The notes under the pieces are model-generated. The model saw only the letters and a list, made by a program, of their open reading frames with translations. It did not search any database and was not told where the DNA came from. Position numbers and translations under genes: made by a program. Below, one piece after another: positions 12,092 to 25,100 of a stretch of DNA of 64,000 nt; position 1 is the stretch's first letter, and each line of letters opens with the position of its first letter. The DNA is from Alopecurus myosuroides (Eukaryota > Streptophyta > Magnoliopsida > Poales > Poaceae): assembly GCA_028641055.1 (NCBI GenBank), contig CM054058.1, positions 243,584,187 to 243,648,186 of the forward strand, given 5' to 3'.

Positions 12092-13767
12092 TGCTACGCC
12101 TTAATGGTGCTTTGACGAGGAGACTTCTTGATGATGATGAATTTTAAGTCCCCGACAACGGTGCCAGAAATTCTTGATGCTTGTGATGGCGTGTTGGGAA
12201 CCCCAGGAGGAGGGTGTGATGAGTACGTCGGTAAGAATTTCCCTCACTTAAGAACCAAGGTTATCAATCCAGTAGGAGAAAGGGGATCTTCGGAAGGTTG
12301 ATGCCACTGACGGTGGTGATGGCGCCTCACTGGTGTATGCGACAACGCGGAACCTGCACACAACACAACCAAAGTACTTTGTCCCAACGGTACAGTGAGG
12401 TTGTCAATCTCACCGGTCTTGCTGAAAACAAGGATTAGACGTATAGTGTGGAAAATGGTGTATGCTTGCAGTAAGTAAAGAAAGCATGGAATTGTAGTGG
12501 TTTGTTTAACAGTGTAGGAAAAATGGACCGGGGTTCATAGGTTCACTAGTGGTGTCTCTCCATAAAAGATAGCATGCTGGGTGAACAAATTACAACTGGG
12601 CAATTGACAAACAGAGGTTGCACCGTAGTGCACATTCATGACATGATGACGACTATGATATTTAGTGCAGGCATTACAACAATATACATAGACAGTAATC
12701 CAACTGCATCTATGACTAATAATCCACCCTCAGTTTATCATCCGACCCCCCTTAGGTATTAAGTTGCAAGCAACAGATAATCACATTAAGCAATATGTGT
12801 AATGTAAGCAATGATTGTGCACACGGGCACTCACACCGCTGTTTTATCCCTAGTGGAAACAACACATTCTCCCCCGTCACGTTTCTGTCACTCGAGCACA
12901 GGCGAACAGGAGGCATGAACCCAACTATCGAGCATAAATACTCCCTCTTGGAGTCACTAGCAACTACTTGGCCAGAGTAACCACTAGCAACGGAAAGCAT
13001 GCAAGATCACAAATAACATATGCAATAAAGACTATAATCAACTTGGCATAAGTTCAATATTCATTGGATCCCAACAAACACAACACATAGAATTACATAA
13101 GAACAATCTCGATCATGTTAGGCAGCTCACAAGATCTAAACATTGAGGCATAGGAGGAGAAGACAACCATCCAGCTACTGCTATGGACCCGTAGTCCAAG
13201 GATGAACTACTCACGCATCACTCCGGAGGCAGGCATGGTGATGAAGAGGCCTCCGGTGATGATCTCCTCTCCGACAGGGTGCCGGGACAGAGGTTCAGAA
13301 CCCCCCTGATCTAGGGTTGACGATGACGGCGACAACAGAACTTTTCGGGGATTTTTGATCAGGTACCTAGGGTTTTCCTTCGGAGGGGAATAAATAGGCG
13401 AAAGGGCGACGTCGGTGGGCCACCAGGGTGGCCTCACCACCCCCAGGCGCGGCCAAGGGGGGGGGGCCCACCTGGCAATGGTGAGGGCCCCCTGGTGCCT
13501 GTCTTCGACTCCTCTTCGGACTTCTGGATGCTTCCGGTGAAAATAGGAACTTCGGGATTCATGGGGTCCAATTCCGAGAATATTTCCAGAACAACTTGTC
13601 CGAAAATAAAAAACAACAGAAAACAGGGAAATGGCACTTGGCATCTTGTTAATAGGTTAGTCCCGGAAAACGTGTAAAAATGCTATAAAGAAGGGAGAAA
13701 ACATGTAGCAATTGGCATAATATCAACATGGAACATCAGAAATTATAGATACGTTGGAGACGTATCA
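12092..13767 (-). mobile_element. Sabrina-like LTR plus 83-bp leader, inserted with 5-bp duplication
   Basis: On the minus strand an LTR (13767 to 12175) starts TGATACGTCTCCAACG, the familiar start of Sabrina-type Triticeae LTRs. A primer site (TGGCACCGTTGTCGGGG, 12150-12166) and a short leader follow, and the insertion ends ...GGCGTAGCA at 12092. It is flanked by ACCCT (12087-12091 and 13768-13772), and the host repeat reads across once the insertion is removed. There is no second LTR and no coding part, so this is neither a full element nor a plain solo LTR. Family assignment is from memory of the LTR start. Confidence 0.75.
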
Positions 13768-13988
13768 ACCCTCACTCTGCTGGATCCGGAAGACTGGACA
13801 CGTCGAGACGACAACAGTCCCACCGCTAGCCTTAGCCGTGGGACTCTTCATCAGGCATCACCGATATCGTCATCGACACACGTTTCGTGCTTCGTGTAGG
13901 TAACAGTCAGATCTATCCTCACCTTTATCTTCATAGTAGATTCTATGTGTTGCATAAGACGAAAATTTTAATTTTCTGCACGCGACCC
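13768..13988. repeat. Right part of repeat copy 1
   Basis: Starts with ACCCT (right target duplication) and continues the repeat interrupted at 12091. CACTCTGCTGGATCC here matches CACTTTGTTAGATCA in copy 2 (about 14595). Similarity runs on, weakly, to TTTAATTTTCTGCACGCGACC near 13970, matching the TTTAAATTACTACATGCAACC of copy 2 near 14825. No gene is seen. Confidence 0.5.
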
Positions 13989-14354
13989 AATATGGGGGAG
14001 CGCCGGAGGGAGACAGAAATGCCCCAGGGCTACGCCTCAATTTTTGGGGGCTGCCGCATGGGCCCCAGGGGCCACATGCAAGGCGCACTACCTTCCCCAG
14101 AAGTTTCCTTGTTTGAATTTTGGAAAGAGATTAATATCCCAAAATTAAAGGGAAAGAAAAATGAAAGAGGAGAAGTGGAAAGAAAATACTCCCAATTAAG
14201 AGAGTCCAATCTGAATCGAACAAGAGGGAGGGTGCTACTGCCCTAGCCTTGGCCGCACCATGGCGAAAACACACTGTATAAGTGAGCAAAACCTAAACAA
14301 AGCTTACTCCTCCCTCGAGGTACCTCCCCTCCCCCTAGTATATATACTCCCCAC

Positions 14355-14825
14355 ACCCATGGGGAAAACACACCAATTGGTCTCATGCCTATTCTCTCTC
14401 TCATTGATTCATAAATAAATATTTGAGTTTTTGAAGTGTCCTCTCCCATTAGATCTAGATCTAATCTCTCTCTTATGTGTTGATATCTCCATCTTCGTAT
14501 ACACCTGTACTGGCCTATCTCTGGACAGCAAAGCTCCGCAGGATCAGATCCAACATACGTGTGCAAATTTTTAGAGGGGTAACACTTGAGACTCTCACTT
14601 TGTTAGATCAAGAAGCTGGATACAGGGAGTTGGCAACATTCTCACCCATAGAGTTGTGCGTGAGAATCTTTCACGGGTTTCATCGACATCATCGTCAACA
14701 TCTCTTCCGCTTCAACGGTGTTGGTAATGAACCTATGCCAGATCAATGAATCATTATTCGTTTGTATTCATAGATAGATCTTGGTCGTTGTGTAAGAGGG
14801 ATTTTTTTAAATTACTACATGCAAC
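14355..14825. repeat. Repeat copy 2, uninterrupted
   Basis: A second, diverged direct copy of the repeat at 11808-12091 + 13768-13988, here without an insertion. It serves as the empty-site reference for the Sabrina-like insertion. A TATATATA-like sequence lies just upstream (about 14338-14347). Between the copies (13989-14354) the sequence is unique and non-coding. If these are the two LTRs of an old element, only about 370 bp lie between them, so a duplicated genomic segment is equally likely. Confidence 0.45.
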
Positions 14826-16130
14826 CGAGTAGTAAAGGCATCCATGTTAAGATCGGGGATCCATTTCTAGTTAGTGAGAGTGTCGTGCACCGATCGGTTC
14901 TTCATTTTGTGCTCACGAAAAGCTTGGGGGCCAGGGTATTAGGAGCGGATCTATCGAACCCAGTGGAGGACGAAAAACTATGCCTTCATGCCATCCTCCA
15001 CTGTGACCCTAGTGTCGGCATTGAAGAGGTCTTTGTCAGCTTGAGCATTAGGCGTATCTAGGCCAAACTAGGGCTTGCTCGGGCAGATGAGATTTTCCGA
15101 GGCGTTGTGTCGAAGAAAGTGGATAATAACAAAGGGGCATATACTCCCATGTGCCAAAGTGAATTTCCCCATGTAGTACTTTTTTAACACTTGCCTCCAA
15201 TTCAAATTCCATATATCAACTTATCTCGCCAAATAAGCGTTGGAGTCGGTAGCACACGGTTTCCACGTGTAATGTTTAAGGTGAAGAAGTGAACAAATCA
15301 AGTTGCTCTAGAGCTCGCTCAGCTAGGCACATTCATATGAGTGCAATATGCATTACTACATGGCGTTCGTTTACACACTGTGTCAAGACAAAAATGAAGG
15401 TTGCATTTCTTTTGAATAAAAATGAAAGGTTGCGTTAATAATGTTCTCTAGAAACCGTTACAAAACTGAATAAGTGGTTAAGAGTTTTGAGAGCTTCGTG
15501 TACATTCATTTCCTCGTCTTCCGGAGCTTGCTCAATTAGCTAAGTACTCGTATGAGTGCGCTATACCTTGATACATTATGTTCGTTTACACGTTGTGTCG
15601 AGCAAATCGTTAATAACATAACTCTTGTTCATGAGCAACATAAATTATTTTCACATAAAAATTGTATAAGCCACAACATGCGTTTTCAGTGTTCGTTTTC
15701 GCTGTGCCAAAGGGCAATCAATGAAAATAGCCTTTCAGGCGACTTCATTCAATTGGTGCCGTCGTTCTGGTTCTTTCCTGCGTGAATCTATAAATTTTTG
15801 GTTTGGATTTTGTGTTATCTTAGAAGACCTAACCAAACACTGAAAATATTGAAAACAATCAACCAGAAGAAACGACAGCGTCTCCTGAACACCTAGTCTT
15901 CTCCTCGGCAGAAAAATAACCACATACATACAGGACAAGAAGAGGGAAAAGAAAAGATTTCAGCACGGCGAGCGAAAGAGACCCTGAAAAAGCCAACGCG
16001 ACGCCAAATCCATTCCTCTTCCCTCTCCACAGGCTGAGACGACGCCAACCGAAGCCAACAACACGAACACCCTAGGCGCGCGCGCGCAGTGCCGTGCCGG
16101 AGTCGTCGGCCTCGCCGTAGGTTGCAGCGG
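14826..16130. other. Upstream region of HRZ1 with a diverged direct repeat
   Basis: No supported gene. Two diverged direct copies of an AGCTxGCTCA...CGTTTACAC segment occur at about 15309-15395 and 15527-15605, roughly 218 bp apart. The last 250 bp before the HRZ1 start become GC-rich (GCGCGCGC at about 16076-16088) and would hold the 5' UTR and core promoter. No clear TATA box was found there. Confidence 0.4.
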
Positions 16131-19100
16131 ATGGCGACGCCCACGCCCATGGCGGGCGAGGGGACGCTCGCCGCGGTGATGCCGCGGTCGCCGCCCCCGC
16201 CGGCGACGGCGGAGGCGGCCGCGGGGTCGGCGGCCGAGGCGCCGATGCTCATATTCCTCTACTTCCACAAGGCGATCCGCGCCGAGCTCGAGGGGCTGCA
16301 CGGCGCCGCAGTGCGCCTCGCCACGGAGCGCGCCGGCGACGTGGGGGCACTAGCCGCGCGCTGCCGCTCCTTCGTCAACATCTACAAGCACCACTGCGAC
16401 GCCGAGGACGCGGTACGGCTGCTGCCCTCTGCAGAGCTCCGTTTTATTCGAGCCATTTCGTTTTCCTCTATTTTTTTCTTCTTCGTTTAGCTGTTGCGGA
16501 TTTGGGTATGGAGATGCCGTACAAATTTCGTTGGGTTTAGGGTTGCGGAATTGCTCCCTTGGGTTTGGACCAACTGGGCGGGATTGGAATTGAACCGTTC
16601 CAACACTGTTAGGATCTGAATCCGGTGGACTCCCATGCCATGGTGTTGAATCTTCCTGTGGGTTAGCTTTTTATGCAACAGTAGACAGTATAGGCTGAAT
16701 CAGCCTTTGCTTACATGAACAATTGGTCGCACTTTTTGCCCTTCTGGATTCTGATGTTGACATAAGGAGATGATGCCCAAATTGTGTAAGCCGTGAAATA
16801 AAAGCCTCTGTTCAATTGAAACCATAATGGAAACTTTGATATCGACATCATCATGTGAGTCCTTCCCTGTCTTTCTTCTATGGTGTTGTTTTGTCACTTT
16901 GATTGGAGCACACAGCAGCTTTCACATGAATCGCATATTGGATGGAGTCGGATAGAGCTGTCTATGTTTTCAACCTGTTAGTCAGGGGCTAATGGAGGCC
17001 AGAAACTTTGTGAAAATATTATTTAAATCTTGTCACTCCGCAGAATGAGAACAAACTTTTACTAGTGCTTGTTTTAGTTGCTGAGTTTAACTAACAAGTA
17101 AATGCACCTTGATCTTTTATTTTCCCTTAATTGCTGCCAATATAGAGGTTCCGTGTTGAAGCACAAAAATCTTTACCACCGTTGTAAACTTATCTTATTT
17201 GCTTGACTATTTTCTTCATCGGAAGAACCATGGTAGTTCAAAGCTGTCTTGACAATCTATCTTTCTATGCTTCTTTGTTGATCTTTTGCCATGTAGAAAT
17301 TACACAAATTAATTACGAGTTCTTCGACCTGTCGTTTATGTTAAAGATACGCTCATACATTATGTTTTGGCAATTACAGGTTATCTTTCCAGCACTTGAT
17401 ATTCGAGTCAAGAATGTCGCAGGGACCTATTCTCTAGAGCATAAAGGGGAAAATGACCTCTTTACCCAGCTGCTTGCTTTACTACAACTCAATATACAAA
17501 ATGATGATGCTCTTAGGAGGGAACTTGCATCCTGCACAGGAGCCATACAAACGTGCCTTACCCAGCACATGTCCAAGGAAGAAGAGCAGGTCGGTACCAA
17601 TTACCATCTTCCCCTTTTAAATGACCTCTTACCATATTAATCAGTATGCTGCCCAGTCTATTATGTTTGAACTAATTTTAATTTCTAGAAAATGTGGATT
17701 TGATGACATTATCACCGTTGCAGAGTTCTTAATGTGTGCCCATGCTCTTATTAGTAGTTTTATTAAGGTATTCTCTTGTTGTAGATGTGTTGAGAAATCC
17801 TTAGCAAAACATCTTATTACTAGGTTATCCAACTGTCTTTCCATTATTACAACATTTGAATGCTCACGATCTCCTTTACTAGGGTGCTAGCAATTATTGG
17901 ATAGAAACCAATACTTCAAGTATATTTAGAGTTATGATATACTTTCCTGTTATACTCTTAATGTTAATAATGATAGGTGGAAACATAGAAGTAATGGTAG
18001 TGGGACAACTATGATCTTGTGGTTGCTACTGTATTGTCATTGTTTTCTCAGCATTACCATGGGTTGGCAGGGTGCCAGTTTTTGTATTTGGTCAAACACT
18101 CACACAATTCTCACTGTCATGCATGCATTTTCGACTGTGTACTCTTCTCCATTTTTGGAACTCTGGAATGCATGTTCATATATGAATCCTCATTTAAATA
18201 AACTACTCCCTCCTCAAAATAAGTGTCGTGGAAATGGATGTATCTAGATGTATTCCAGTGCTAAATAGTAAAATCCATTTCAACGACATTTCTTTTGAGA
18301 TGGAGGGAGTAGTCATCAACCTGTGCACCCACACTTGTTGCATATATATCTTAGATAATAATTTATACATCTAACGGAAAGAGGATTTTGTAAGGATATT
18401 TGATGCATAAGATGTGCAAAGTATACATGTGCATTTTTCGATCTGATTATGCTTTACACATTTCCCTTTGACGTGCACGAATTGCCTTTTTCTATTACAA
18501 ACTCTTGGCTCATTACGTGAATATTCCTCATCTTCCGATGTGAAATCTTGCTGTATACATATGATATGAGTTATTCACAAATCTATACAATATTTTCCTC
18601 TCCTCCGATTAATAAAAGAGTTTTTAATTGTTTTACTTTTCTGTTCATTTGATTTGAGGGGGAGCATCTGATTAGTAAATCTTAGATAATACATAAATAT
18701 TTCGAGTTTATTATATTATTTTGGAAAGTAGCAGCAGTAACTCATTTACATTATAATAATTATCCTAACACACAATTTAAATTTAATTATATTGGCCATG
18801 GTGCAGTTGTGAGGTCCTCCCCGCTTCTACCAAGAGGTCCTGGGTTCGAACCAGCCTCCCTGCATTGCACTTTGCAGGGGTAAGACTAGGTCTATAATCC
18901 CACCCCAGACCCCACCTTGTGTGGGAGCCTCTATGCACTGGGTCTGTCCTTTTTTTTATTGTTATGAATGGCATTAATAACTCATTTGGTCTTGCATGGT
19001 TACATGTATGCCTTTTCAATTAGTGACTGATATTCCCTAATTAGTCTTGATTAGGAGTTGCGATTATTTTGCAAGAAAGCTAGGAGTATTTTAACTCTAG

Positions 19101-22100
19101 ATTTTTTTTATTTCCATGTCTCCATTTAGATTCTCTCTTATATTTTGAAATTTTGATTTGCACTGGAGAGTACATATATGTTTGACGCAGCCTCTCTGCA
19201 TTGCACTGTGCAGGGGGGCAGGGGCAAGGCTTGCCTCTCATAATCCTTCCCCAGACCTCACCACCTGGTCATAAGAGGCCAGGGGCAACTGACTCTAAGT
19301 TGATTATATTGCGCAATGTTGTAGCCTCCAGTTAATAAATAAAAAAATTGGGGTGTCAGCTCTTGTATCTCTTGCGGTTGTATTCTAATGAGGCCTCTCA
19401 TTATCAATTAGAAGCTTTGCCTTTAATTTGGCAAGTAGCTCAGACAGAGAAGTGGTTTGTACATGAACCAGAACCTATCTCTGGGAGTTTAGAAAACGTC
19501 TTATATTTTTCTTCGCATGGTCATGTATCTGCTGTGGTGTCTGCATTCTAAGACCATATCAGATGTATTTACTCAAAATAGACAGTGTTAGTGACTGATC
19601 ATACCTATTGGTGTCTGATCATCTGATTTTTTTTGTAGGTCTTCCCGTTGCTTACCAAGAAATTTTCTTATGAAGAGCAGGCTGATTTAGTGTGGCAGTT
19701 CTTATGCAGCATTCCTGTAAATATGCTGGCGGAGTTCCTTCCATGGCTTTCAGCTTCTGTTTCATCTGATGAACATGAAGATATCCGTAACTGCTTATGT
19801 AAAATAGTACCTGAAGAGAAACTTCTTCAGCAGGTCTTCACATTTGTGACTCTTTACAATTTCAGGCAATAACTTGCTTGGTGCCCTGTTAAATTTGAGT
19901 TTTAATTTTTTTTGAAGGTTGTATTCACTTGGATCGAAGGGAAAGCAACAAGAGAAGTGGAGCAGAGTACCATCAGTGCTAATATGGAAAGAAGTCATAG
20001 CTGCAAGGATGCCACTGCTGTTGATCAAGCAGATAAACTTATTTATCCGCTTGAAGAGTCTAAAGTAGGGAATATAAAGTGTACAGAATCTCCTGATGGT
20101 CAGGCTGACAGGCATCCCATTGATGAGATCTTATATTGGCATAATGCTATCCGTAAAGAAATGAATGATATAGCAGAGGAGACAAGAAGGATGCAGCAGT
20201 CTGGAGATTTTGCTGATATATCAGCCTTCAATGTGAGACTTCAGTTCATTGCAGATGTGTGCATCTTCCACAGGTATGTATCGTTAAAACTTTACCCATT
20301 CACGTATTTTCGTATGATCATGTTGTGCAACTGTGGTAAATATGACCCATTCTAATTGCAATGCTGCTTTTTATGCAAGTTGACATCAGTATGTCATTTG
20401 TTTGTCATTGTTTGACTCATCTGTACTCATCTCACATTCATTGTGTATCTACATTTTTTGCTTGTTGCCTGGGCTTTTTGGTGGCTTATGCACTGTTTGA
20501 CATTGTAATGGACCAGTGGCATCTAGGTTGCAAGTTTATATATTAACTATCTGTTAGCTTCTTATAAGGACTGCAATTTTGTAAAGTAGATAATTTACTA
20601 TATTTGGTAGGAATTGTGAATTATCTTGAAGAACCAGATCTCAGTGTTTTGCAGAACAGTACATCAACAGCAAACTGATTCATTGTCACCATAGCTAGCA
20701 TATGATTGTACACTTCAAAATAACTAAAGAACATCTGAATATGATGTTTATCATTGCATGATTTGTACAAACTTATGCCTTGAGTTCATCATTAACAAAA
20801 CGCTGTGCTTTTCGTACTTTCATGAATTTTGTTTTTTCCATCCTAGTAACGGGAGATGAGAAACGCTTATTCAAGTAGTTTCACCAAACGTGTCAGTTCC
20901 CCTCAAATTTAGGAACACTTTAACCGAGAAGAATTCTGTACATATGTATTATGTTTTATTGTACAGATAATAATTTGATATCAGCATGTACTGGTGGCAT
21001 GTTAGTCATAGCTCATTGTGTACTAGAATTGGAACATGGTTTTGCCTAGTCATTTTTTGTCAGTTTTCACTGGAAAAGTAGACCACATACCTTCTTTAAT
21101 TTCACCCCTTGCACTTTTCTTATTATCCGCAGTATTGCCGAGGATCAGGTTGTATTTCCTGCAGTCAATAGCGAATTGTCCTTCGTGCTGGAGCATGCTG
21201 AAGAAGAACGGCGATTTAACAATTTTAGATGCTTAATTCAGCAAATCCAAATGGCAGGAGCAAAATCAACTGCAGCAGAGTTTTACTCCGAATTGTGTTC
21301 ACATGCTGATCAGATAATGGAGGCAATTGAGAAACACTTCTGTAATGAAGAAACCAAGGTTAGTACTTAGTAGTGATATTGCTTGATTGCTGGAACTATT
21401 GTTTTGCCGGTCTAAGTTTCATATTTGGTTGAATTACCTAGGTGCTTCCCCAAGCTAGGGTTCTTTTCTCCCCTGAGAAGCAAAGGGAACTTCTATATAG
21501 AAGTCTGTGTGTCATGCCATTGAAGTTATTGGAGCGTGTTTTACCATGGTTGGTGTCAAAACTGAGCGATGAGGAGGCATCTTCTTTTCTTCAGAATATG
21601 CGCTTGGCAGGTCATCTCTTTAACTCTGATTATTATGTGCTATTATCTTTTTACATTACACTTAGCTTCAAATTGTTTTTTGGGAATTTGCTAAGAGATT
21701 CTCATGAAACAGCTCCATCGTCTGAAACCGCACTGGTCACTCTTTTCTCTGGTTGGGCATGCAAAGCTCGCTCAGAGGACAAATCCAATTCTGGAGAATA
21801 TATATGCTTAAAAACAGGGGCAGCAAGATGCCTGTTGGACGATGTGGACGAGCTGAAAAAATGTCAATCATTTTGTCCATGTGCTTCACGTAGCAGTGTA
21901 GATGTTGCTCTGTGTCTGGAAGACGAAAATGGCTGTAGGCCAGGCAAGCGAGGAAATGATGCAGAATCTGTTCTTGGTACGAATGGAAATCACTGTTCTC
22001 AAATCACTGACACTGAAGCCCGCCCATGTAGCAAAAAACCCTGTTGCATTCCTGGTTTGAGAGTAGAAACCAGTAACCTTGGTATTGGTTCACTGGCGTC

Positions 22101-25100
22101 TGCAAAGTCCTATCTCTCTTTATCATACAATTCGTCTGCGCCTTCATTATATTCGAGCCTTTTTTCATGGGATACAGACATGGCATTGTCTTGTTCCGAT
22201 GGCATCTCAAGGCCAATTGATACCATATTCAAATTCCACAAGGCGATCCGCAAGGATTTAGAGTACTTAGATGTTGAATCTGGAAAGCTTATCGATGGTG
22301 ATGAGTCTTGCCTTCGCCAATTCATCGGAAGATTTCGTTTGTTGTGGGGTCTTTACAGGGCACACAGCAATGCTGAGGATGAGATTGTGTTTCCTGCTTT
22401 AGAATCAAGAGAGACACTGCACAATGTGAGCCATTCATACACTCTTGACCACAAGCAGGAAGAGCAATTATTTGAAGATATATCTAATGTTCTCTGCGAG
22501 CTTTCACAGCTACACGAGAGCTTGAACCAGCCCCATACTGAAGAAGCAGAGAAAGACTACTTGAAATCTTCTAATGGGATTGATTTGACTAGAAAGTACA
22601 ATGAGCTTGCTACAAAGCTTCAAGGAATGTGCAAGTCTATCCGGGCTGCATTGTCTAATCATGTCCACAGAGAAGAACTTGAGTTATGGCCATTGTTTGA
22701 CAAACATTTTTCTGTGGAGGAACAGGATAAGCTTGTAGGTCGTATAATTGGTACGACAGGTGCTGAGGTCCTCCAATCAATGTTACCTTGGGTTACATCA
22801 GCACTTAATCAAGAGGAACAGAACAAGATGCTGGATACATGGAAGCAAGCAACTAAGAATACGATGTTTGGCGAATGGCTAAATGAGTGGTGGAAGGGGG
22901 TTCCATCTGATTCTTCGGCAGAGATATCCTCTGTTACAGAAGGTTCGTGCAGTTGGTCTCTTATGTCTTTGCCTTCTACCACTAGCATGTTTTCTACTTG
23001 CATCGTGCCCCACTTGTAAAAACCATGTCTGTCAGCATAAATTATGAATGTTACACATTGTGTTGTATATGGCTTAACATAATGGAGACAAGCAAATCAG
23101 TAATCATCAACTTGTGAGTGCTCTACCTTGGTCCAATGAATCATAGGTGCAATGTTGGGCTAATTTTCGGTATAAGAAACAAGAATACTATCTATTGTTG
23201 ATAATACTTTGGATTTACAAGCTACGAAGATATACCAAAGAGCATATCTTGGGTGTTTCATAGAGAACAAACAGGCCATGAATTCGTTATGGGAATGGGT
23301 TGCGGTGCTGCAGAGTTATGCTAGAATGAATTCATAAACATTTGCTTCATAGTTCTATTTGCTTGGTTTGTTAAATTTGTTTTGGTTTATCTGCTATCTT
23401 GTAAGTTTGGCGACTTTTTGGCGTGTTCGAGATGTATATACTTTTTTTTAATCTAATGCTTGTTTAGTCTGGAAGTACTTCTAGGACTTGTTCCTTTTCT
23501 TTTCCACCATTTTGTTTGACGACTATTATTTGCCATTTACAGATATTCATTCGGAAGACATGCTTGACCATAATGACCCGATGTTCAAGCCTGGTTGGAA
23601 GGACATCTTTCGCATGAACCAGAGTGAACTTGAGGCAGAGGTGCGAAAGGTTTCACGAGATCCTACACTCGATCCAAGGCGGAAGGCCTATCTAATCCAA
23701 AATCTCATGACCAGGTTTGTCATCTCCATATTTCAGTATATGAATTGTTAAAGAGTTATATTAGGAAAAACATATATTGATACATATGCATCCCAGCCGC
23801 TGGATAGCTGCTCAGCAAAAGCAACCAGATCAAAGATTAGAAGAATGCAGTGAAGGTGCTGGTATACCTGGCTGTGTTTCTTCGTACCGTGACCAGGAGA
23901 AGCAAATATTCGGTTGTGAGCACTACAAAAGGAATTGTAAGCTTGTTGCCGCTTGCTGTAACAAGTTGTTCACGTGCAGATTCTGTCATGATAAAGTTAG
24001 CGATCATACAATGGAAAGGTGAATTGATATCTTATTAATGTCATTCTGCAACTTGACCAGTTTTCATGCTGTTACTGCTGAAGGGTACTTGATACTTCTA
24101 CTGTCTTGCCATGCTAGAGTGCTTTGATCCTTTTTCTGTAAACGCTCTCAATTTCAACTGCTAATCAGCATCTAGTAAAAAAAATGAAGATATGTTGAGA
24201 ACTTAGAGAAACTTGCATTTCCTATCTTCATGAAAAACATAAATTCTCCATATTTTTGTGAATAGTTTTTCCATTTACATTTCTGACTTGATATCTTATT
24301 TATCCTATTTCTCGCATACTGTCATTCATATAGCTGTTTTTTTCTTGTACATACTAGATTGTTCATGTGAGCAAATTAATGAATCCGATCTGAACTGAAA
24401 TGTTCCTGTTCCTTGACCTTTCTATTCATCCCTATTACGGTTCAGCGTGCTCCTGCAGTGCTTCACCTAGCAATAATATATAGAATGTAAACTAGTGACT
24501 ATGTTCTCAGGAAGGAATAATAACTTTCCTAGTGTATGTTTTTTTACTCCTGATCATTTCAGTCGTATCAAAACGTATATGTACCAACATTACTTGCTAC
24601 ATGTAGGAAAGCAACACAGGAGATGATGTGCATGGTGTGTCTGAAGGTTCAACCTGTTGGTCCAAATTGCCAAACTTCATCTTGCAATGGGTTATCCATG
24701 GCAAAGTATTACTGTAATATCTGCAAATTTTTCGATGACGAAAGGTAACATTTGCCAACATCATTCAAAGATCATTCTCGGGTATGAAATTCGCACTAGG
24801 ATTTTAATATCTTTTGGGGCATTGAATAACTGACATGTGTTGTTACTCTTGTTTATAGACAAATATATTGTTTCCGTGTTAGTTTCTATGTATTTTTGTG
24901 ATATGTAGCACCTCCACATTCAAATTCAAACCAAAACTCAGATCGGATTACATCAAAATTTGTCATTGACATTATTTATACCTTAAACATACTGAAGACA
25001 AATAGCAACTAGCATGTATCTGTAGTCTGTAACAATCAAATCAACGTGCGAAAATCGGAGGAATATTTATATACGTACTAGAGCATGCATAACCAGTATT

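Noticed and set aside
14819..15061. 80-residue plus-strand ORF after repeat copy 2
   Set aside because: No recognisable domain, no promoter and no intron signals; could be chance.
15893..16301. Minus-strand ORFs over HRZ1 exon 1
   Set aside because: Antisense of a GC-rich first exon; the plus-strand frame is explained by HRZ1.
18794..18958. Functional tRNA gene in HRZ1 intron 2
   Set aside because: Boxes A and B are present, but the body and T-run are those of a SINE and no tRNA fold is possible.
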